64,000 nucleotides of DNA from Pachypanchax playfairii. Lineage: Eukaryota; Chordata; Actinopteri; Cyprinodontiformes; Aplocheilidae. The stretch lies in contig SSNP01000069.1 of the NCBI GenBank assembly GCA_006937955.1, positions 1,100,339 to 1,164,338 of the forward strand, written 5' to 3'. A program made the position numbers and the translations under genes. Below are positions 35,917 through 49,235 of this stretch, piece by piece (the stretch's first letter is position 1; each line of letters opens with the position of its first letter). A model generated the notes under the pieces. That model saw only the letters and a list, made by a program, of their open reading frames with translations. It ran no database searches and had not been told where the DNA came from.

Positions 35917-36371
35917 AGAGGTCATTTCACAAAGATTTATTTCTTAAGTATCAACCAGTAATATGAAACATTTTATATCTAAAAAACTTTAAGAAACACT
36001 GATTAAAATACTTTTCAATCTATCTGTGTCAAAATTTGCTGGACTCTGATTGGCTAAAAACTAGCCTATGAGAGCAAGGTATACTGCTTCCTGCCCCGCT
36101 GCGCATGGCAACAGCAGATGTTCTGTCTTCCTGTTTGCTACGTCTTATGCTACAGCTTTTAGCCAGCGGCATGCTAGGCGTGGTTTCAACTGCAGGAGCT
36201 GCCGAATACTAACGAACTCGGGTGTTATCACCACCTGCGTCATTTGAGCGATCAAAACTAAAATAGAAGTTGTTGACTTGTTTTCACACCCACTATGAAG
36301 GTAAGAACACCTGTGGAGCTAAAATATTCAACAGAAACCTCAGAAAAACCGTTTTTAATGGAAGGGCTTCT
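35917..36371 (+). mobile_element. TTAA element family A, copy A4 (internally deleted)
   Basis: TTAA at 35913-35916 and 36372-36375. About 130 bp shorter than full copies, with deletions around 35935, 36030 and 36212. The CCAAT box (TGATTGGCTAAA) and ATGAAG/GTAAGA remain. Confidence 0.9.
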
Positions 36372-38157
36372 TTAAATTATCATGTGTGCCCTTTGTGGAC
36401 CAAGAATGGAAAACTTTGTTTCACTTAACTTCTTTAAGTAAATGGCCCCAAAATGATTCAATAGTCTTTTTTTAAAATTCTACAAGTCTTGAATATTAAT
36501 AATGATTCACGTTAGATGTTCCTTGCAAAGGAAATGTGGTCCTACGAGGGATGCAAGCAATGCTCTGCATACAAATGTTTGAAATACATGTAACCAATTT
36601 ACCAGATTCATCGTACTTTTTTCACCCCGCCGTGCTCATACCACAGTTTGAAATCTTAGCAGGGCGGCATACACAAAGAAGCCATTCACACGGGTTTGTG
36701 TGCAACTTATGCGCAAGCACACCCACAGACAAATACACAAAAACACACACACGCAGCTTTCAGTAAGTCTAAAATTTTACCAAACCTGAAAGGCCCCAAA
36801 ACCCCACGGTGACCGCATAAAAAGCAGTTCTCATGTTACAAACTCACCAAAAATAGGCTCTAAGTACATAGTAGTGACATCTGATGATGTAGATTATAGC
36901 TTTGACTGGTTACACACATTACAACATGCAAAATCTCACACAGGCAAACGTTGACTCCAATAATTGAACTCTGAAAAATCATGAAATTTGTTTAAAATGA
37001 AAAGCAGTTATTGAAATCCACTTTAATTCAAAGTCACTGTCCTTGATAGCATCACTTTTCGAACTTTGAGTCTGAACCAAAAACTGAGCCGGGCATCTTT
37101 TTTTTGTACATGGGAAATGAAATTTGAAATATTATGTTTTAATGATTGAAAAAAGAACTACTGTAACCTCCTTTCTGAAACTAAGTGAGAGAGATCACGT
37201 CTCAGGGATTTTTTAGAAATCCTCATTGAGGAAACAGGCGCTAAGACGTCTGGTGCTCGTGGGCTGAGCAATCAAAACAATCTCACCTTGCCCTGACTGA
37301 AGAGAAAAGGACTGACGCCAGCCTCTTTAGCAAAGAGAGGGGGGGGTAAAAAGGAAAGGAACTAAAAATGTATAAAAAATGATAAAAACTAAAACAAAGT
37401 TGACAGAAACAACCCACACGTCTTTTCTTTCTCTCCTCTGCCGTTAAACATCTTCTCCCTTCAACATTCTTCTTTTTTTTTTCTATTTCCAGTCCAACTT
37501 CGTCATCTTGTCTTCTTTTCTACTCCATTTCAGTTGGATAAATAGGAGTTGTGGTGAAAGTATACATGGGATTTTCCCACAGCTGGGACAGGACCAGACC
37601 CAACCCCCACCACCCACACTCGATCGTTTTCTGTCTCTCTCTCGACTCCCTCCATCTCCTGTCAGAGGGGACTCTTAAGAAAACCACCCATATTCACCAC
37701 AGAATATTCTGGATGTTTACCAGAACTTTTGTTGTTTCACACACACAAACATTGTAAGACCTGCGCTACAGGATAAAGAAAAGAAGGTTACAAGATAAAT
37801 GTATTACTGTCTTTGAATAAAAGAAAGAAAAAAAAATCCCTTTAACATTGAGTTTGAAAAACAATACTTGTATAAATAAACTCCCAGAGGAGGATTTGAA
37901 AATATTTCCCAGGATCATAAAACTTAATTCCCAAGGGACCATAAGGAGGTCTGTTTAACTAAACATACTGTGTGCATTTGTTTGGGTTTGAGACATTATT
38001 TCAACAAGCAAAGCATTAAAAAACCCTGCGTTAGAATAAACAAAAAACGTAGTGTATTATGAAAAATTTATGCCTGTTTTTGTGACACTTAGATGGCAAT
38101 ATATTTTAAAGTTTTATAAGGGCGGCTATTGTTTGTGTATGTGAGGGTGTCATTTAC

Positions 38158-38280
38158 CTCTGCAGCCTGTGTCTCTTGATGTAACAATGTTAGTCCAGTT
38201 AAGTCCTCCAGAAAGGAGTGGGAGGAGTTAAAAACCTTGGACAGAAAGCTGAATCCTTCTCTTTCATAGTGGTCCAACAC
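38158..38280 (-). CDS. atg7: atg7 exon (VLDHYEREG...ETQAAE)
   Basis: Forty-one codons, phase 0, acceptor TTTTCCTCCAG, donor GTAAAT. Encodes VLDHYEREGFSFLSKVFNSS and the HSFLEDLTGLTLLHQETQAA block, equivalent to human ATG7 653-693: the C-terminal helical end of the E1 domain, near the homodimer interface. The donor GTAAAT is weaker than the consensus GTAAGT. If it is read through, the frame continues 22 codons into the intron (VNDTLTYTNNSR...) to a stop, which would replace the conserved WDMSDDE tail. Confidence 0.96.
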
Positions 38281-38514
38281 CTGGAGGAAAAAAAATAGTA
38301 TGTCAATCATCAATTTTAGTTTATTATTAGATATAAAATAATGCAAACTAAACCAAAGTGATGTAAAATAAATGCAAACAAAGGGAGATAAAAAGAACAT
38401 TCTATTAAAACTGTTGAAAACCGTGAAACTAATGAAGTTACTGTCCATGACTGAAGGAAATAAAACTTAAAGACTCACTCCGATCATCTTTTGAGCTATT
38501 TTAGTGGTCTTTAA

Positions 38515-39100
38515 AGAGGCCATTTCATACACATTTTAGGACTTTGTGGTTATTTCTTAATTATAAACCAGTAATATGAAACATTTTATACCTAAAAAAC
38601 ATCAGGAAACACTGATTAACAGACCTTTCAATTTGTCTGCGTTAAAATTCGGGTAGTTCCGGCTCCTTCTGTCAGGCTGCTTCGTTAGCAGCTCGTTCAT
38701 ATTCATTGTTCAAATTGCTGGACTCTGATTGGCTAACAAACTAGCCTATGAGAGCAAAGAATACTGTTTCCTGCCCCGCTGTGCATGGCAACGTCAGATG
38801 TTGTGTTTTTCTGTTTGCTATGTCTTATGCTAACAGCTTTTAGCCAGCAGCATGCTAGGTGTGATTTCAACTGCGGGAGCTACCGAATACTAACGAACAA
38901 AGGAGTTGTGATGAAACAGATACAGGCCGTTCGGACTCGGGAGAACTCGGGTTTTATCACCACCTGCGTAGTTTGAGAGATTAAAACTGAAAGAGAAGTT
39001 GTTGACCTGTTTTCACATCAACTATGAAGGTAAGAACACCTGTGGAGCTAAAATATTCAACAGAAACCTCAGAAAAAACGTTTTTTATGGAATGACCTCT
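38515..39100 (+). mobile_element. TTAA element family A, copy A5 (full length)
   Basis: A 586-bp copy flanked by TTAA (38511-38514 and 39101-39104). Its right end, read on the minus strand, is AGAGGTCATTCCAT against AGAGGCCATTTCAT on the left, showing the inverted ends well. Contains CTGATTGGCTAAC, CCGCTGTGCATGGCAACGTC and ATGAAG/GTAAGA. Confidence 0.92.
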
Positions 39101-40532
39101 TTAAATTAGAATTGTGGTATTTTTACCCCAAATCACAAAACCTGTGCCGCTTTCTAGGAAGTAGTTTCTGTAAAAGTAGTTTTCATCGGAGTGAGTCTTT
39201 CAAGAATAAGGAAGGGATTACTTGAGTAATCTAAAGGTTGTAAACTTTACCTTTGCCAATAAAATCGGTGGCAAAACAACAATTATTAACCAGCATGTTG
39301 TAATAATCCAAAACTTGATGTTACTGATAAAATGTAAAAGAAATTTCTTCCTGTTTACAGATTCTTTAGCAGCGCGTCTACAGCGCACCTTATTTTAAAC
39401 AGAGAGTTTTTAAAGTAAAATTCTGAAAGATAAAGAATGTCGTTTTTAAATAATATGCCCTAGAATTGAAATATATATATATATATATTTCAGGTAAAGA
39501 GTTGTGTGAATAAATTTCAACTTCTCAAAAAGTTTCCACACGGAATAAATATAAACAATAGCGCCTAAAAATGACTGAATGATGTCTAAATGAGACTGTG
39601 TTTATTAGCTCTCAGACACAACACCCATAAACTCAGAACCTTCACAGTCAGGCTGGAGCTGGAGCTGTCCTTGATCTCCCAACAGGATGAACTTCAAATA
39701 CCAACAACATTTCTCCAGTAAAAGCTCAAACACAGACAAGCATCCTCTGCCCTCTTGATTAACCTCCTAAGACTGTCCGAGCCTTTCATGGACGCCTACA
39801 GAACCTCCTCTGCAGGTGTAGAGTTTCCACAGCTTCAGACATGAGCACGCTGTGTGCAACGCCACCTTTGTGTATGCGTATTTGATGTGTTTGCAGACCT
39901 GACCTGGCGTCTAGTCCCGGAGCCAGACACATTACACACAATACACATTGATGTGTCCCTAATTCCTCCTTTCAACCTCTCCTTTTCTTACTTCTTCATC
40001 TTTTATTTTTCTGATTCTCCACTTCCATCCACAGGTTCTGCTACATGAGACACCAACAGCTAAAACCCACTTTGTTGAAATGCAGCTGATGATGACACAC
40101 AGAGCAACCTGATACCTGTGATGATCTTGTGATAGTCATATCACAAACACATGGGTGCACACACACCCTAAAACCAACACAATATAAAAGAGCATGAGAC
40201 AACAAAAGAACAGTTTATAGAGTTTTTAGTAAAAGAGATTTGAAAAAATGCAGAGGGATTTTTGCTTCCATAGTTTTTGATTTTTTTTCCCGTTTGATTT
40301 TTCTTTTTGTTAGAATGGACACATTATATTTCTTTACAGTGGTTATTTAAACCCTTATTGTGAGGAGTAATATAACCTGACTATATGATGAAAATACAGT
40401 CATACATAGCAGATTGTTAGTTACATCCTTCCTAGAAGTAAATGCTGATTAGACATCCCAGGGCTTGACTACAGGGTTTGGAGATTCCCAAGTTTTAACA
40501 AACTCGAAAAAGTTTTAGATTATTTTGTGGAT

Positions 40533-40735
40533 GGTGCTGAATGGTGGAGCAGTTATTACTCTGGCTTTGCAGCCAGAAGGTCCTGGGTTTGAAATTCAGC
40601 CAGGACCTTTCTGCATGGAGTTTGCATTTTCTCCAGGGAATCCAGTTTCCTCCTTCAGACCAACAACATGAATGATTGAATAACTGGTGACTCTAAATTG
40701 GCCCTTGGTGTGAGTGTATGTGAATGGTTGTCCGT
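40533..40735 (+). mobile_element. tRNA-derived SINE, left part
   Basis: Head with A-box-like GGTGGAGCAGTTATTACT and B-box-like GGTCCTGGGTTTGAAATTC, then the body CATGGAGTTTGCATTTTCTC and GGTGACTCTAAATTGGCCC, typical of a widespread teleost SINE. It stops at 40735 where TTAA and element E begin, and resumes at 41771. Confidence 0.8.
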
Positions 40736-40739
40736 TTAA

Positions 40740-41766
40740 AGCGTACTAAATAACTTTTCCTCTTTTATCACCCAGTGGTTAAAATCAGAATTACAATTGT
40801 CGTAAACAACCGCGTTTCAGACGGCCAATCCTTGAACCGGCTTTGCAGGTAACTATGTCATCAGACAAGGTGGCAGATTTTGCCCTGAACACATTACTAT
40901 TTTCCTTTTTCTTCCAATATGATGCGAACAAAAAGCAAACTCTGGTCAGTAAGTGAAAAAATCTAACTGCTAGCCTTTAGGACCACTGCTGCAACAAACA
41001 CCTGTTGCCATAAAGCAGCAAAGGAACCACCCACTCAGGGCCGCCACCTGGAGCTCTGAAGTTTCTCTGCGTAGAGCCATCGGAGGCATCCAGAGTGATG
41101 TCTAATGTAAAGCTGAACATGTTATTTGGTTAGCATCCACTTAGAAAAGTTTTAAACCTACTTTGTTTAAAGAAACCCTTCCATTAAAATGTTTTTTCTG
41201 AGGTTTCTGTTGAATATTTTAGCTCCACAGGTGTTCTTACCTTCATAGTGGGTGTGAAAACAGGTCAACAACTTCTCTTTCAGTTTTTATCTTTCAAACT
41301 ACGCACGTGGCGATAACACCCGAGTTCTCCCGAGTCCAAACAGCCTGTATCTGTTTCATCACAACTCCTTTGTTCGTTAGTATTCATCAGCTCCCACAGT
41401 TGAAACCACACCTAGCATGCTGCTAGCTAAAAGCTGTAGCATAAGACGTAGCAAACAGGAAGACACGACGTCTGATGTCGCCATGCACAGCGGGGCAGGA
41501 AACAGTATTCTTTGCTCTCATAGCAAGTTTGTTAGCCAATCAGAGTCCAGCAAATTTGAATAACGAATATGAACGAGCTGCTGACGAAGCAGCCTGACGG
41601 AAGGAGCCGAAACCACCCGAATTTTAATGCAGACAGATTAAAAGGTCTGTTAATCGGTGTTTCCTGATGTTTTTTAGATATAAAATGTTTCATATTACTG
41701 GTTAATACTTAAGAAATAACCACAAAGTCCAGAAATGTTTATGAAATGGCTTCTTTAAGTGCTGCT
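40740..41766 (+). mobile_element. TTAA element E, interrupted by A6
   Basis: Inserted at TTAA in the SINE (40736-40739 and 41767-41770). The left end AGCGTACTAAATAAC and the right end (minus strand) AGCAGCACTTAAAC are imperfect inverted ends. Without the nested A6 the element is about 440 bp. It carries ATGCGAACAAAAAGC... (40922) followed after nine codons by donor GTAAGT at 40949, preceded by a CCAAT word (near 40829). Confidence 0.75.
41171..41754 (-). mobile_element. TTAA element family A, copy A6 (full length, nested in element E)
   Basis: Minus-oriented 584-bp copy flanked by TTAA (41167-41170 and 41755-41758). Has the TTAGCCAATCAG-type CCAAT box (near 41535) and, on the minus strand, ATGAAG/GTAAGA (near 41240). 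In the same direction as atg7 transcription. Confidence 0.92.
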
Positions 41767-41770
41767 TTAA

Positions 41771-41880
41771 GTGGCCCCGTGATGGACCTGTCCAGGGTGT
41801 AACCCCACCTCTCACCCAATGACTGCTCAACACCAGCCACATACGACCAGAACAAGAACAAACAGGTTTAAAAAGATGAA
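41771..41880 (+). mobile_element. tRNA-derived SINE, right part
   Basis: Continues the SINE from 40735: GTGATGGACCTGTCCAGGGT and CTCTCACCCAATGACTGC are the known 3' body words of the same SINE, ending in AGATGAATGGATGAAGG. Confidence 0.8.
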
Positions 41881-42014
41881 TGGATGAAGGATTTTGCTAT
41901 AGTTGGATTTAATGACACATACTTCGTACTGTCCAATTTTAAATTACAAAATTAAAGCAAGTCTGAATATACATAAATATACCAACTGAAGAGTCAAGTC
42001 CTTAGACATTAATG

Positions 42015-42017
<3 letters not shown>

Positions 42018-42078
<61 letters not shown>
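42018..42078. repeat. (TA)n microsatellite
   Basis: About 30 TA units in the atg7 intron, followed by a T-rich tract. Confidence 0.97.
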
Positions 42079-42082
<4 letters not shown>

Positions 42083-44441
42083 TTTATTTATTTTTTTTTT
42101 TAAATCAAAGTAACACCAACAGGCTTTTTTAATAAACTCTTGTAAAGTACCTGACAGGTGAGGTTTCTGTTCACCCTTACTGAGTTGTAGCAACAACAAA
42201 AGGCTGTATGTGTTTTAAACTGACAGTTTTGGAATATCACATAGTAAAGCTGCACTTTAGGATTTGGCTATAATAAAGTCTTAAACCACTAGAAGTAGTT
42301 TACATTCACTGAAGTTCTGATGCTGCACAGAATAATATGGAGTGAGCTTGATGGAAGTATGTATACAGTAAGTCAGTGATCATCAAGTGGTGGCTACTGG
42401 AGCATATCGAGCCCATAAGATCCTTCAGTTTGTACCACAAAGTGTTAAAATATAGATCAGAATGTATGAATGAGGGCAGAGGTTTAGCCAATCAGAGAGC
42501 TCAATCCGAGCATGTGCTCAGATCTGAGCCACATTCCGAAACACAGCAAGAAGACGCGCAGCTGAGCACATAAAAGGATTAGTGTGGTACCTCAAGAACA
42601 AAAAACACTGGCAACTGAAAAAATGTTGATATCTTTAAAACTGAAGAAAAACACATTTTTTAGGAACTTAAAAGAAAAGAAGGGGGAAATTAGCTCATCT
42701 AAAAACATGAAAAGTTACTGAAGGTACTTCAAATATCTAAATAATTGAAAAAAAAACTTTCAACAAATTCAATCAAGATATTCCAAACGATTTATGACAG
42801 TCGTTTTTATTACATGCAGAAGATTTAGGTGTAATAGTGCAAATTTTGTAACACAGACACAAATCATTGCACAAAAATGTTTCCTATTTATGGCGGCAGC
42901 ACATTTTGTAGCATGAACAAGTAGCTGTAGTAGGAGATGTCTGGCATGGTCTTAGACAATGCCACGTCAGCTGTGATTTACTCTTTGGAGTGTAGTTTTA
43001 TTGGCTTGTAGCCCCATAAGAGTTAGAAAACACACACACACACAAAGTGAAAAGCCCCAACTCTACAGGAACTGCTCCAGCCCAGACAGAGGCTGAATTG
43101 TTTTGTTTCCATAGTGACCTGGCAGCACACAGCTGACTGCGGCAGAAATACACACAGGCAGACATCCACTTGCTCACACACATCCAAGTGAGGACAAAGA
43201 CTGACACACACACCATTAAAGTGAACACACCAATATATGGACACAGGGACACACAAAAGAGAGCAGAGTTATGGGGGAGGAAGAGCAGGAAGCGAGGCGA
43301 GGAGATGAGAAGCAGGAGAGGTGAAATCTGAGGAGGCTGAAAAGAAAAGACTGAAAGGCAGATAAGCAAATGCAAAACAGAGAGGCTAAAGACGTATGAG
43401 TGGGATTAAAACATATTCACTTCATCCCTGCTTCAGAAAACAAAGGTCTTCCCAAACTTCTGTTGTCCATTCGTCCTGCCTACACCAGCTTTACCCAACC
43501 CCTGTCAAACCACACGAACACCTCTGTGCAGACCAAATAATCTCATCAGTCACACAGGCAGAAACATGACACCTTAAGATGAGCTGAAACGCCATGTTTT
43601 TTTTTTTTTTTCCTTTTCAAGAGCATAGGTGGAGAAAAGTCTGAGTGCAGAAGCTGGCCAACTCCCTGCCCCCTCTGCCTCTTAGTGTCTCCCTGTCTTC
43701 ACATGAAAGTGATAGATCTGGGGCTTTATGACCTCTTTATCGACACAAAGACGGCATTGAATTCAGGGGAGAATGAGCCGAACCGGCCCTCCACTCATCA
43801 CAACACCCTTTTTTTTCCTGTACTCCACTTCCTCTGCTTATAACCCAACTAGTCACTCCAGCTTTTAATTATTTGTTAAAACTTTATCTCTCTTTCTAAA
43901 TTGCTGTTTTCCATCCCACCTCCTGTGCTCTCATGTGCCACTAACCGCACTGACCAATGAAAACGCAGTAAAAAAAAACATGAACAGTAACTTCTCCCAC
44001 CCTTGTTTTGGCTGATTTAGAGTATCTGGACTCTTCCACAACCCGTCCACAAACGCACACACTCACCAGTGGTGGGAGCGTACGACAGTTTCTGACATCA
44101 GTGAGCAACTGCAGCCTGATTGTTACCATATGGTTAAAGCAGCTTTCCTGTGTGTCTCTCAGTATTCCTCAAGGAACAACATTTCAACACAGTTACATTG
44201 ACTTAACAATGTGGAAACAGGCGAGCTGGGAATCCCCCCCTCAATTTTTGCTAAGGCTGCAATTTGTGTTTCAAAACACTTGTTTCATAGTAACAGAATC
44301 TGACCTGATAAGAAAATTAGAGTCTGTATATGTAAAAAAAAAACAAAAAAAAAACAGTTTATTATAAAAACACAGTGTTGTTGTTAAACCGGATTGAAAA
44401 TGTGTAATTAAAACAGTGGAGGAACAAATTGTGCCACTTAC

Positions 44442-44522
44442 AACGGGGGAGCAGGCGGTGCATTTGTCAAAGGCTAAGCTAGCAGGAAGGACGTTGTCAA
44501 ACCTGGACAGAAAGCCTCGAAT
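44442..44522 (-). CDS. atg7: atg7 exon (IRGFLSRF...CTACSPV)
   Basis: Twenty-seven codons, phase 0, acceptor CCCCACAG, donor GTAAGT. Encodes IRGFLSRFDNVLPASLAFDK then CTACSPV, equivalent to human 626-652. The CxxC pair here (CTAC), with the CYFC pair in the exon at 55539-55784, is expected to bind the structural zinc of E1-type enzymes. Human reads SSK where this fish reads SPV at the 3' edge, a minor change at a splice junction. Confidence 0.96.
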
Positions 44523-47131
44523 CTGTGGGGAAGAAATCAGCACTTAGTCAATCAAAACACAATATTCAATAAAATATGATGATCTGAATGAGAAGAAACA
44601 ACCTTATCTACCCAAACACTGGTTGGCTAAAAGCACAAAGATTATTGAGAAGAATTTTTTATTTTTTTTAGTTGTGTTTATTATGTTTTTAACAAAAAAA
44701 TAAGAAAAGGGTTGAATTTGTTAGAAATAATTACTTTTTTATTCACTCTTTGCTAACAAAGTGAACGCTATTGAAGTCTAGGACTTGAAATAAAAACTTG
44801 TCAGCATTAAAAAGACATGAGCGCCCTCTGGTGTCTAAAAGGCAACATATTAAAAATATGAACATTTTCCTGAAACCTTCTGATTATAAATTCTCTTCTT
44901 TACTGAGACTCTCTTTCAAACACACACAACATTCACTTCTAAGTAAACGGAGTTGGATTTAATTACAGCCAACCCCTACATGCATCATTTTGTCTTCTAT
45001 TAAAGGCTTAAAGGTTTTCTAATGATGCAAATAAAACAGCATGAAAAATACTGACTATAATTATCTGGTGGTAAAACTTACATCTGTTGTTCCAGAAGCA
45101 CATTTGGAATCTTTATTTTTGGAGCCTTTTCTATCATTGTCATGCAAAGACCTTGCACGTCCATATATTTTTCTACATAATTCTCATGTTTTTTTTTATA
45201 AATCAACCTTTCTGATAACCCTTTATATTTTTCCGTGGGTTTCCTGGATGATTTCCTTCAGCTAGATGACTGAACAGCTTGTGACTTAACCTCGCAACTT
45301 TATTAGTTTCAAGCAAATGCTACTAAAAAGATTTTTCCTTTTTAAAACATGGCTGTTCTTCAATACATTTAGAAAAGATTAGAACCTTTAATCATCTGAT
45401 TCTAGGTAGAAACTCTGACCTCACAATCTTTCAAATTTTAAAAATGTGTGTTTTTTCTATACATTTCCTTAAATCCACATTTTTAGAGTGAGGATATTTC
45501 GACTCAAACACAGCACATTGTATTAATAGAGAAAACGCTGCACAAGACCAGGTTGCATAGTAACGAAAAGCTATTAGGTTAAGATGTACGTCTCCAATTT
45601 AGTTTTAGTGGTACACTGTATTATATAAAAAAAATGTTACATCTTGACAATTCACTTCATTTTGCAAATGTGTTTTTCAGTTATTTCTTGCCTTTTATAC
45701 CTTTTCATTTCTGGTCATTTCAGTTATAATGACCAGAGATTTAAGGATGTACAAAGAAAGAATGGATGGTGGGATTTTCAATTTAACCGCAGTAACAGTC
45801 AGTGCAGATGTAACATTAATGTGAGCTGAGAAGTGGCGGAGCACACGTCCACTGAATGATGTAACGGTTGAAAGGGTGATTGGATGAGTGAGTCAGACTA
45901 ATGGGTGGGTGTGAGGAAAAAAAAAAAAAAAAGAAATAACTGACATGGACCAGTACCTCAACATGAATCTGTACAGCTTTTATAAAGAGAATATAATGTG
46001 TAAAGAAGCCCAGCTATCACATTCAGGTGGTCTTATCTGATATAATTATTAACTTAATTGAATGGCTCAATTTAAGAAATTAGACTAAAATGATCCAATT
46101 TTGCAAACTCATGTCCATCTTTTCTTTCAGTATTCAGTGTAGAAAAAGAAAATATTATCATATATTACTGGGAACTGTTTATTAGTCTGTCATCTTGTAA
46201 TAAGTGGGACACATTTATGAATACAAAGACCTGAATTTGACAGACATCCTCTGAATTATTGCAAATTAAAGGTATCAGATCCTTTGATCTGAACTTGAGT
46301 TAAATAAAGTTTGTAGTGTGAAAATCTGATGGCAAAAAAAAAACACATGCACGTGTATCTCTATCTGAGACTGGTGTCACCAATGAAATGTGAAGAGAAT
46401 CATATTTATATTTAGATTTAACTGAAACAAATATTAAGATAGTAAAATGTCTACAAGTTTTAAAGATTTTTTTTAAAAATTAAAAAAAGCATTTAAAACA
46501 ACCTGAAAATAAAATAAAAACAGGATTTATCAGCTAAAACGAGCTGCTTTTCACTTTGCTAGTCTTGTTTTTTTTAAGAAGTTCTGATTCTTCATAATTT
46601 TAAGAAAAACTACCTTCTGAAACACATTATCAATATGAAACATGAGTTAAAGCATTTTTTTCTAAAACGGTTGCGTATGTAATTGTGCTGATGTTTCAGA
46701 AACAGTCAAATAAAATCGTTTTTCAATCGAGTCTCCAAGAGAAGACGCAAAGCTTGAACGCAGCTCCGAACTGAAAGGTCAAGCTTTCATAAATAGTTGT
46801 AAAATACACACTTTCAGAAAAGTGTTTACATTTTACCTTCAGACTGCATTGAATGTATTAGGAGATGATGATTTCCAGTGACATTAATCTTTAAAAATCA
46901 ATCTAATAAACGTATCTGGAACACACTTCCAGTTTTTTTCCTCTAAAGTGAAATACAAAGCATTTTAAGGCCAAAAGATAATGTTTAGTTTTTTTAATCA
47001 CCACAGGGTGTCACTGTGGGAGCACAGGGGAAATAACACAGTAAGCAGGCTAAAAGTCTGTAGTTTGAGTAAAAACTTCTAGAAAAAGATCAATTCCAAC
47101 CAGATCGATAAAAAACACTCTAGTATCTCAC

Positions 47132-47440
47132 ACACACACACACAAGTTTGTTTTGTTATCCTTATGGGGACCGTCCATTGACTTCCATTGATTTTAGTAA
47201 CTAGAGTTATACCTAACCCAAACCCTTTTACTAACCTTAACCATTACTGATCTATAACTAACCCTAAGACTAACTAAAACTCTATTCACACCATACCTAT
47301 AAACCTAACCCCTAACCCTAAAAAGGGGAGTCCCCCTCATGGGGACCAGGCTTCGGTCCCCACAAGAACCCTCGGACCCCAGAAAGATAATGAATGTCTG
47401 GAAACTGGAAACCCCCCCCCCACACACACACACACAGACA
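47132..47440. repeat. (CA)n-bracketed repeat unit, copy 4
   Basis: A short CA run, then the same unit as at 11441 and 25101 (AAGTTTGTTTTGTTATCC start). Its last 40 bp have diverged (GATAATGAATGTCTGGAAAC) before a C-run and (CA)n. Confidence 0.88.
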
Positions 47441-49235
47441 CACACGAACCCTCTGGCATATTATATTCTTGGCTTCTCTCTCTTTGGTAATATTCATATC
47501 ACCTTCTTTCTGCACACAAACACATACACATTAGCATGTCTTGGTTCCACGGGTTATCTTGCAGAAAAATCCTGAGCAGCAAAGGTGTCAAAGCAAATGG
47601 CAGAGCTTCATATTCAGAGGATGATGAATACTGATGATGATGCAAATGGCAGTGGTGAGATACAGCAATCAGTTAGCCAAGAACACATTTTGGATGGCTG
47701 CAAATCATCTAATCTTCCTTTATTCAGTTCATCATCCCAGACCAGAATACATTATACTAACTTCAGTTCTCCCCTCTGCCCCTTTTGTTGGAACAAAACA
47801 AATTGAGTTTGATTAAATTTTACTTTTAAAAATCCACATATAACCAAATATCACTTCAATTGATGTTCAGGTGTGTTTATGATGTAAATACAAGCCACAG
47901 AAACCACATGCCTCACGATTAATCTCTTCCCTACTATGTTTAGTCTAATCTCTATGAGATTGTCCGTTCCACTTCAACACCAAGAACATTTTCTGATGTC
48001 ATGTTACATGACAGAATATCTGGGTTAGAAGAAAAACCCTGAACACAAGTTCTAAAGCATGCATGTGTTTTTGTTACAGAATTCTCGATTTAAACTCAGA
48101 GACACTGGCTCGTCCTTTGGAGGACAACTTTTATTGTGGCCACTCTGAGGTACTGTATTTCGGCTCATTTAAAACAGTTTATCCTGAAGGGACCCTGTGA
48201 TATTCATTCTTAAGATGAACAAGGACACTGCGGGGACTCTGATTTGTGAATTACAAAAAAATACAAGATTTTCAAAACAGTTTTTCCCCTCTCCCTTCAG
48301 TTATTGCTGAATTCTTTCACAGAACAAATCTTTGAACACTTAAAAAAAAATAAAGCAAACAGTTTAAACAGAATGAAAAGTATATTTTGCATCAAGTCAT
48401 GTTCAAAGAAAACTCAACACATTATATCAGCCAAAAAAAACCACATCCAGAAACAAAACACATGCACCTTGCATTTATGGCCAAATTCGTCTGACTACTG
48501 TTGAATGATCGAACTTAGTTTCATAAAACAGACAATGATTCAAAGCACAGAAGAAAATCTACTGAAGAGTGAAAAAATTAAATATGGAGATGACATTTTA
48601 TTAAATGTGAATTAATGAGACTGAAACTCAGGGTCAGACTGTATGTCTCTTTAATTATGGCATCTCTGAGACACGAGGAGTCTCCTCGTCAGCTAGCTTC
48701 CATCATGTTTAAAGAGGCCCTTCCATTAAATACGTTTTTTCTGCGGTTTCTGTTGAATATTTTAGCTCCGCAGGTGTTCTTACCTTCATAGTGGGTGTGA
48801 AAACAGGTCAACAACTTCTCTTTCAGTTTTAATCTTTGAAACTACGCAGGTGGCGATAAAACCCGAGTTCTCCCGAGTCCGAACGGCCTGTATCTGTTTC
48901 ATCACAACTCCTTTGTTTGTTAGTTTTCGGCAGCTCCCGCAGTTGAAACCATGCCTAGCATGCTGCTGGCTAAAAGCTGTTAGCATAATGTAGCAAACAG
49001 TCTGACGTTGCCATGCACAGCGGGGCAGGAAACAGTATTGTAGTATATAGTTTGTTAGCCAATCAGAGTCCAGCAAATTCAAACAATAAATATGAACGAG
49101 CTGCTGACGAAGCAGCCTGACGGAAGGAGCCGGAACCACCCAAATTTTAACGCAGACAGATTGAAAGGTCTGTTAATCAGTGTTTCCTGATGTTTTTTAG
49201 ATATAAAATGTTTCATATTACTGGTTAATACTTAA

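Larger units (their letters stand above)
38281..44441 (-). other. atg7: atg7 intron (6,161 bp)
   Basis: Contains A5, a tRNA-derived SINE split by element E and A6, a short (AT)n near 39470 and the long (TA)n at 42018-42078. The remaining stretches (39105-40530, 41880-42010, 42080-44440) are AT-rich, with some CA-rich sequence near 43020-43250. No exon was recognised in them. Confidence 0.8.

Noticed and set aside
38089..38157. Reading frame running from the atg7 exon into the intron as the normal C-terminus
   Set aside because: The conserved IWDMSDDE tail was found at 10872-10904 in the correct phase, so the intron extension is at most a minor read-through product.
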